NCBI GenBank assembly: GCA_030066215.1
Contig: JASJCA010000059.1
Location: forward strand, 1 to 59,026
From: Rhodobacter sp.
GTDB taxonomy: Bacteria; Pseudomonadota; Alphaproteobacteria; Rhodobacterales; Rhodobacteraceae
DNA: 59,026 nucleotides
Direction: 5' to 3'
Part shown: in pieces, positions 54,268 to 59,026 of the stretch
Position numbering within the stretch: position 1 is the stretch's first letter
How the letters are laid out: every line of letters begins with the position of its first letter
The notes under the pieces: generated by a model
Databases searched by the model: none
Told to the model about the DNA's origin: nothing
The model's input: the letters and a program-made list of their open reading frames with translations, nothing else
Made by a program: the position numbers and the translations under genes

Positions 54268-55530
54268 TCAGCTGTCGTCAGTGAATTCCAACAGCACACC
54301 GGAAACATCGTCGGCGAACTCCTTGCCGCCCGCGAAGCTCTCCAGATCCCACAGCAGCGCCTCGTAGAACGCCTCGCCGCCCAGTGCCGCGTTCTTGCGC
54401 AACAGCTTGGCCAAACCGGGCTCGTCCAGCATTTCGCCGCCCGGATCGGCGCATTCCGTGATCCCGTCCGAACACAGAAACAGCCGCTCCCCCGGTGCAA
54501 GCCGTAGCACCGTTTCACCGTAGTCGGCGCCGGGAATCAGCCCGACGGGCAACCCGCCCTCGCCGACATATTCGACCTCGCCGGAGGCCCGGTGCACTGC
54601 CGGATGCGGGTGCCCAGCCTGGGTGAACACGACCTCGCGCGACGTCAGCCCGACCTTCGCGAGCACCAGCGTGAAGTAATGCTCGGTCTCCATCTCATCG
54701 AGCAACAGTGTGTTGAGGTCCGCCGCCACCCGCCCCGGCGGCCGCATCACCACCTGCCCGTCCACCCCGTGGTCCAGCGCGATATTCTGATCTGCCGAAC
54801 TGCCCGAGAGATACGCCGCCAGCCGCGCGGTGATCAGCGCCGAGGCGATGCCGTGGCCGGACACGTCGATGGAATAGACCCCGAGCTCGTCGTCGTTGAC
54901 CGCGAACATCCCCACCAGATCGCCGCCCACATGTCCGGACGGGTGCAACAGCAGCGACACATCGACCCCAGGAAACCGGCGAAACCGTTCCCGCACCAGC
55001 GATTGTTGCAGTTTGCGAGCCTCCACGAGATCCTTGTCGATCGCCTCGTAGAGCGTCTGCATCTCGGCCAAGGTCGAACTGACCAGTGCGTTCTTGGCCG
55101 TCAGCTCACGCTCCATCTCCAGGATCCGCTGCCCGGCGCGGATCCGTGCCCGCAGCTCGCCGGCATTCACCGGCTTGGTCAGGAAATCGTCCGCCCCCAC
55201 ATCCAGCCCGCGCGCGACCTCGCCCTTTTCGCTTTTCGACGTCAGCAGGATGAAATAGCCGTACCGGTCGCCGCGCATTTGCCGGTAGGCCTGGCACAGC
55301 TCCAGCCCGCCCATGCCCGGCATCATCCAGTCGCTGACGATCAAGTCGGGGCTTTGCTCGCCGCAGACCTGCAGCGCCTCTTCGCCGGACCCGGCCTCGA
55401 TCACCCGATAGCCCCAGCGGTTGAGATACGACGACAGAATCCGCCGCTGCGCGCGGCTATCGTCGACGACCAGCACGGTTTCTTGCGCGTCGGGCGCGGG
55501 ACTTGGCGGGATTTCGGCGGCGCGCAACAC
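54268..55530 (-). CDS. response regulator with PP2C (RsbU/SpoIIE-type) phosphatase output
   Basis: This 420-residue cytoplasmic signalling protein has an N-terminal receiver domain (ETVLVVDDSRAQRRILSSYL; phospho-acceptor Asp in DLIVSDWMMPGMGGLE; FILLTSKSEKGEVARGLD; FLTKPVNAGE). A coiled linker (about residues 130-185) follows, then a PP2C-like serine phosphatase domain with metal-binding Asp residues in GHVGGDLVGMFAVNDDELGV, YSIDVSGHGIASALITARLA and LFLCSDGITECADPGGEML. Such proteins usually act in partner-switching on an anti-sigma antagonist. It starts with GTG and is divergent from an Hpt-domain gene; no anti-sigma pair is adjacent. Confidence 0.93.
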   Translation of the reverse strand: MLRAAEIPPSPAPDAQETVLVVDDSRAQRRILSSYLNRWGYRVIEAGSGEEALQVCGEQSPDLIVSDWMMPGMGGLELCQAYRQMRGDRYGYFILLTSKSEKGEVARGLDVGADDFLTKPVNAGELRARIRAGQRILEMERELTAKNALVSSTLAEMQTLYEAIDKDLVEARKLQQSLVRERFRRFPGVDVSLLLHPSGHVGGDLVGMFAVNDDELGVYSIDVSGHGIASALITARLAAYLSGSSADQNIALDHGVDGQVVMRPPGRVAADLNTLLLDEMETEHYFTLVLAKVGLTSREVVFTQAGHPHPAVHRASGEVEYVGEGGLPVGLIPGADYGETVLRLAPGERLFLCSDGITECADPGGEMLDEPGLAKLLRKNAALGGEAFYEALLWDLESFAGGKEFADDVSGVLLEFTDDS

Positions 55531-55695
55531 GGTATCAACCCTTTCCGGCTAGCTCTGCCGTTGGGTTTGCCGCATCGCTGTTAATGCCCGCCTAAAGCTA
55601 AGACTTTAAGCACAAAGCGCGCCCGGTTTAACGACTCGGCGTCGGTCGGCTGCTAGGGTCGCGCACGATGGGGGCACCACCGAGTGGAGGTGCGG

Positions 55696-56031
55696 ATGAT
55701 TGATTGGCAACGGGTAGACGAGCTTCGGGACGAGGTTGGCGCGGAAGACTTCCAGGAGGTTGTCGATATCTTCCTCGAAGAGGTTGACGAGGTGGCGGAC
55801 CGCCTTCGTGAAACCCCTGATCCCGGGAGTTACGAGGCAGAACTGCATTTCCTGAAAGGCAGCGCGCTGAACCTCGGTTTCGCCACGCTTGGCACGATTT
55901 GTGCCGATGGGGAAAAGCTGGCGGCAGAGGACAAGCCGGACGCAGTCGATCTCACCGCCGTTCTGTCGGCCTATGAAGCCTCCAAGGCGGAATTCCTCGC
56001 GCAACTCGGCCTGACGCAGGACGCGGCCTAG
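55696..56031 (+). CDS. stand-alone histidine phosphotransfer (Hpt) protein
   Basis: This 111-residue helical protein is a single Hpt domain; the phospho-accepting histidine lies in LHFLKGSALNLGFATLG. GGAGG with 5-nt spacing fixes the ATG. It starts 165 bp from the divergent receiver-PP2C gene, so the pair could form a phosphorelay in which the Hpt protein passes phosphate to or from that receiver. No histidine kinase is in the window. Its last 4 bp overlap the thioesterase gene in a shared CTAG. Confidence 0.9.
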   Translation: MIDWQRVDELRDEVGAEDFQEVVDIFLEEVDEVADRLRETPDPGSYEAELHFLKGSALNLGFATLGTICADGEKLAAEDKPDAVDLTAVLSAYEASKAEFLAQLGLTQDAA

Positions 56032-56456
56032 TCCTCGGCGACGAGCTGCGCCGCCAGTTTTGACCGCACCGCCTGTGGGATCGCCGCGCTGCCACGGGTT
56101 TCGGGGCTGAAGAACACCTCGACCGAATCATAGGTCGCGTGTAGCGCGCCGGTATCCGCGTGATGCATACGCAGCTGGAACGTCACGCTCTTGGTCCCCA
56201 GCCGCGTCACCGCCCCGTCGATCACGATCAGATCGCCTGCGACCAGCTCTTTGAGGAACGACGTGGTCGCCTGCGCCGCCACCGTGTGAACACCGTGGTC
56301 GCGCAGCATCTCGGAATAGGGCAGCCCCATCAGCGTCCAGAAGTGATACGTCGCATCGTCGAAGAACGGCGCGTAGTGGCGCACGTTCATGTGCCCGAAA
56401 TGGTCGTGATGCCACGGATGCACCACTCCACGAAACAGCTCCGACCGCCCGTCCAT
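56028..56456 (-). CDS. acyl-CoA thioesterase, 4HBT hot-dog fold
   Basis: This 142-residue hot-dog-fold enzyme of the 4-hydroxybenzoyl-CoA thioesterase family hydrolyses acyl-CoA or related thioesters. The signature VHPWHHDHFGHMNVRHYAPF, followed by FDDATYHFWTLMG, contains the catalytic acidic/histidine residues, and AAQATTSFLKELVAGDLIVI with LHATYDSVEVFFSPET complete the fold. GGAGACGGAG precedes the ATG. It is convergent with the Hpt gene, sharing the stop bases CTAG. The substrate is unknown. Confidence 0.88.
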   Translation of the reverse strand: MDGRSELFRGVVHPWHHDHFGHMNVRHYAPFFDDATYHFWTLMGLPYSEMLRDHGVHTVAAQATTSFLKELVAGDLIVIDGAVTRLGTKSVTFQLRMHHADTGALHATYDSVEVFFSPETRGSAAIPQAVRSKLAAQLVAED

Positions 56457-56576
56457 CTCCGTCTCCGGCCACCTCCGACAGCTCAAACAAGCACCCTTGC
56501 CGCACTGCCGCAACCCCGCCTTGCCGCGCCTTTTCGGGCCATGTAAACGGCGTCGACCACCGCAAGGAGCCGCCGA

Positions 56577-57797
56577 ATGTCCGCCCCCAAGAAAGTCGTT
56601 CTCGCCTATTCCGGCGGCCTCGACACCTCGATCATCCTTAAATGGTTGCAGACCGAATATGGCTGCGAGGTCGTCACCTTCACCGCTGATCTGGGCCAGG
56701 GCGAAGAGCTGGAGCCGGCGCGCAAAAAGGCCGAGATGATGGGCGCGCGCGAGATCTACATCGAGGACCTGCGCGAGGAATTCGTCCGCGACTTCGTCTA
56801 CCCGATGTTCCGGGCCAACGCGCTGTACGAAGGCCTCTATCTGCTCGGCACGTCGATCGCCCGGCCGCTGATCTCCAAGCGTCTGATCGAGATCGCGGCC
56901 GAAACCGGCGCCGATGCGGTCAGCCACGGCGCAACCGGCAAGGGCAACGACCAGGTCCGGTTCGAACTGTCCGCCTACGCTTTGAACCCCGACATCAAGG
57001 TTATCGCCCCGTGGCGCGAATGGGATCTGTCGAGCCGCACGAAGCTGATCGACTTCGCCGAGAAAAACCAGATCCCGATCGCCAAGGACAAACGCGGCGA
57101 GGCGCCGTTCAGCGTCGACGCCAACCTTCTGCACACCTCCTCCGAGGGAAAGGTGCTGGAGGACCCGGCGCAGGAGGCCCCCGATTACGTCTACCAGCGC
57201 ACCGTGCATCCCGAGGACGCGCCTGACAAACCCGAGTTCGTCGAAATCGGCTTCGAGAAGGGCGATGCGGTCTCTATCAACGGCGAATCGCTCTCGCCCG
57301 CCACGATCCTCACCCGGCTCAATGAACTGGGCGGCAAGCACGGCATTGGCCGCCTGGATTTGGTCGAGGGTCGCTTCGTCGGTATGAAGTCGCGTGGCAT
57401 CTACGAAACCCCCGGCGGCACGATCCTGCTCGAGGCGCATCGCGGCATCGAACAGATCACGCTCGACCGGGGCGCGGCGCACCTGAAGGACGAGTTGATG
57501 CCGCGCTACGCCGAACTGATCTACAACGGCTTCTGGTTCAGTCCCGAACGCGAGATGCTGCAGGCCCTGATCGACAAAAGCCAAGACCACGTCACCGGCA
57601 CCGTCCGGCTGAAGCTCTACAAGGGTCTCGCCCGCACAGTCGGCCGCTGGTCCGACCATTCGCTCTATTCCGAGGAGCACGTCACCTTCGAGGACGACGC
57701 CGGCGCCTACGACCAGAAAGACGCCGCCGGCTTCATCAAGCTCAACGCCCTGCGCCTGCGCCTGATCGCCATGCGCAATCGCCGCCTCGGCGGATGA
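56577..57797 (+). CDS. argG: argininosuccinate synthase
   Basis: ArgG condenses citrulline and aspartate with ATP, the penultimate step of arginine synthesis. The 406-residue protein carries the PP-loop [37 protein letters not shown], the citrulline/aspartate region [13 protein letters not shown] and [26 protein letters not shown] precedes the ATG. It completes the arginine link with argJ, 37 kb away. The stop overlaps the next gene start (ATGA). Confidence 0.98.
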   Translation: MSAPKKVVLAYSGGLDTSIILKWLQTEYGCEVVTFTADLGQGEELEPARKKAEMMGAREIYIEDLREEFVRDFVYPMFRANALYEGLYLLGTSIARPLISKRLIEIAAETGADAVSHGATGKGNDQVRFELSAYALNPDIKVIAPWREWDLSSRTKLIDFAEKNQIPIAKDKRGEAPFSVDANLLHTSSEGKVLEDPAQEAPDYVYQRTVHPEDAPDKPEFVEIGFEKGDAVSINGESLSPATILTRLNELGGKHGIGRLDLVEGRFVGMKSRGIYETPGGTILLEAHRGIEQITLDRGAAHLKDELMPRYAELIYNGFWFSPEREMLQALIDKSQDHVTGTVRLKLYKGLARTVGRWSDHSLYSEEHVTFEDDAGAYDQKDAAGFIKLNALRLRLIAMRNRRLGG

Positions 57798-58255
57798 CGC
57801 GCACCCGCCGGCTGGTCACGCGCGACACGATCGACGCGCTCATCCACCTCGATGTTGCCGCCGGCCAGGTCGACCTCGTGTCCCCAAATGCCGTCACCCT
57901 GGCCCAGGCCGCCTATGAGCCCGGCGCCTATGTGTGGGGTTTGTGGGACGGTGAAACGGCGGTGGGTCTGATGGCGATGATACACCCGCGCGAGGATCCC
58001 TTTCTGGGCGAAAGCGACGACCCTGACGCCGCGTATCTGTGGCGGCTGTTGATCGATGCCGCTCACCAGCGCAAGGGGCATGGCACCTTCGCCCTGGCCG
58101 AGGCCGTGGCCCAATCCCGGGCCTGGGGACTGCCCCGTCTGATGCTGAACGTCGCCGACGACCCCGCTTCAGCGATGCCGTTTTATCTGGGCTTCGGGCT
58201 CAAACCCACCGGCCGCGTGGTCCACGACGAGCTCGAACTCGTCATGTCAGTCTAA
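57794..58255 (+). CDS. GNAT family N-acetyltransferase
   Basis: This 153-residue protein has the GNAT acetyl-CoA-binding motif A in [20 protein letters not shown] (Q/RxxGxG/A as QRKGHG) followed by [20 protein letters not shown] and [20 protein letters not shown] (motif B). Its start overlaps the argG stop by 4 bp, so translation is probably coupled; a link to arginine metabolism is possible but not shown. Its last 14 bp overlap the convergent sulfotransferase-like gene. Confidence 0.88.
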   Translation: MTRTRRLVTRDTIDALIHLDVAAGQVDLVSPNAVTLAQAAYEPGAYVWGLWDGETAVGLMAMIHPREDPFLGESDDPDAAYLWRLLIDAAHQRKGHGTFALAEAVAQSRAWGLPRLMLNVADDPASAMPFYLGFGLKPTGRVVHDELELVMSV

Positions 58256-58970
58256 GCGGCCAAAGCGCCTCATAGACCTCCATGGCGCGCGAGTAGAGCG
58301 CCGAAAAAGCCGAATCGACCGCGGGCAACGCACCCTCGGCTTCGGCGAACCCAGTCGACCGATGCACCGCCCCATACCAGTGTGTGGCCCAAACTCCGTC
58401 ATACGGTTTTGGGCCCATCGGCCACCCCAACATCACTGAGTGGAATTCGAGGTTCAGGGCGAAACAGAGACGCTGCAAGGCGTCCCGCGGATCCGAACGG
58501 ATGTCCGCGCTGTCGATCACGATCGGCGTCCGCCCCATCGCGCGAACCTGCCGCACAAGTTCGGCCTGCTGGCCGAACCCTAGGTCGTCAAAGCTCGGAT
58601 TCTCACGCTTGGCGGCGTAGCTTGCGATGACCCGCGCGGGATGGCGGATCAGAAAGACACTCGTCACCTCGCCCAACCAATCCCGCCGAATCGGCGCCCG
58701 CATGTGCTGCGCCATGTGTTTTTGATAGAACACCCGCTTACCACCCGGCGCCGCGCCAATGCACCTTGTGATCACGGCCTCCGGCGACACGTCCCCCGCC
58801 GCGATAACCTGTTCCCGCATCGGATGATCGAGTCCCGTCGCCGCCAAGTAGGCCGCATAAAACGGTTCGTCCCATACCACGCAATCCGGGCGCTGGGCAA
58901 ACGCATACATCATCGCTGTCGACAGGTTCCGCGGCCCCGACCACATCGCAATGCGCACCCCGTTCCCCAT
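58242..58970 (-). CDS. sulfotransferase-like P-loop protein
   Basis: This 242-residue protein has the 5'-phosphosulfate-binding P-loop VRIAMWSGPRNLSTAMMYAF and, in the middle, FLIRHPARVIASYAAKREN, the RxxxxxxxS region that binds the 3'-phosphate of PAPS. VVWDEPFYAAYLAATGLDHP is typical of a bacterial group annotated as sulfotransferases. The acceptor is unknown. CysQ at the other end of the window would clear PAP made by such enzymes. The start ATG was chosen nine codons inside a longer frame. Confidence 0.75.
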   Translation of the reverse strand: MGNGVRIAMWSGPRNLSTAMMYAFAQRPDCVVWDEPFYAAYLAATGLDHPMREQVIAAGDVSPEAVITRCIGAAPGGKRVFYQKHMAQHMRAPIRRDWLGEVTSVFLIRHPARVIASYAAKRENPSFDDLGFGQQAELVRQVRAMGRTPIVIDSADIRSDPRDALQRLCFALNLEFHSVMLGWPMGPKPYDGVWATHWYGAVHRSTGFAEAEGALPAVDSAFSALYSRAMEVYEALWPLRLT

Positions 58971-58982
58971 CGCCTCAACCCC

Positions 58983-59012
58983 TCGTCTCTGCTTCAAAAA
59001 ATACCTCGGGGG
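58983..59012 (-). repeat. dispersed CCCCGAGG-TATTTTTT repeat, copy 2
   Basis: On the minus strand CCCCGAGGTATTTTTTGAAG is followed by CAGAGACG, just upstream of the sulfotransferase-like gene. It matches copy 1 (11031-11062) in the CCCCGAGG block and the TATTTTT run, differing by one base of spacing, and has a similar purine-rich tail. It is close to the window edge. Confidence 0.5.
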
Positions 59013-59026
59013 ACGCCCGCAGGGCG

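Overview
The window is a 59 kb piece of chromosome from a high-GC alphaproteobacterium, most likely a member of the Rhodobacterales. Three things point there: the character of the proteins (Tat-exported L,D-transpeptidase, fused YlxR/L7Ae protein, BacNav sodium channel, FlaR-like kinase), the run secA / parvulin / argJ / mutT, and a short repeat (CCCCGAGG[A]TATTTTT...) present near 11.0 kb and at the right edge, of a kind I associate with this order. About 55 protein genes are supported. I see no tRNA, rRNA, IS element, prophage or CRISPR array. Most of the region is dense housekeeping chromosome with many 1-4 bp gene overlaps.

Layout. 0-5.5 kb: surface polysaccharide genes: galE (cut by the window edge) and galU, then cysQ, a KdsB-type CMP-Kdo synthetase and a GT2 glycosyltransferase, with a divergent KpsM-like ABC-2 permease. 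5.5-6.1 kb: the only gene-free stretch over 300 bp, rich in hairpins. 6.1-11.9 kb: alkB and a MipA-type porin back to back, dnaK-dnaJ behind a heat-shock-like promoter, and radC. 11.9-20.5 kb: envelope and secretion genes (a substrate-binding/OmpA fusion, an anchored periplasmic protein, secA, a parvulin), then argJ-mutT. 20.6-26.4 kb: a 45-residue ORF facing the rimP-nusA-ylxR-infB operon; that operon has a strong promoter and a terminator in its leader. 26.4-29.7 kb: an unrecognised HxxxD-type membrane-anchored protein, a CDGSH iron-sulfur protein, and a SnoaL-like/TetR divergent pair with palindromic operators.

29.7-36.5 kb: a peptide ABC importer (binding protein, fused double ATPase, two permeases) with a proline iminopeptidase upstream, suggesting peptide uptake and breakdown. 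36.5-41.7 kb: ubiG, an array of TTCGAA-centred palindromes, an RTX/DUF4114 secreted protein, marR, a nitrilase-family amidohydrolase, grxC and comF. 41.7-46.6 kb: a degenerate methyltransferase, hemH, two L,D-transpeptidases flanking a CAP-domain lipoprotein, and a BacNav channel. 46.7-59 kb: a FlaR-like kinase with a heterodimeric ABC exporter, CCA-adding enzyme, CoA pyrophosphatase, hslO, a Nudix hydrolase, a receiver-PP2C phosphatase divergent from an orphan Hpt protein, a thioesterase, argG, a GNAT and a sulfotransferase-like protein.

No obvious new defence or mobile system is present. The signals most worth a second look are the palindrome array at 37.3 kb, the small ORF at 20.7 kb, the attenuator-like leader of rimP-nusA, the hairpin-rich gap at 5.5-6.1 kb, the DppC-type permease with five extra helices, and the receiver-PP2C/Hpt pair.
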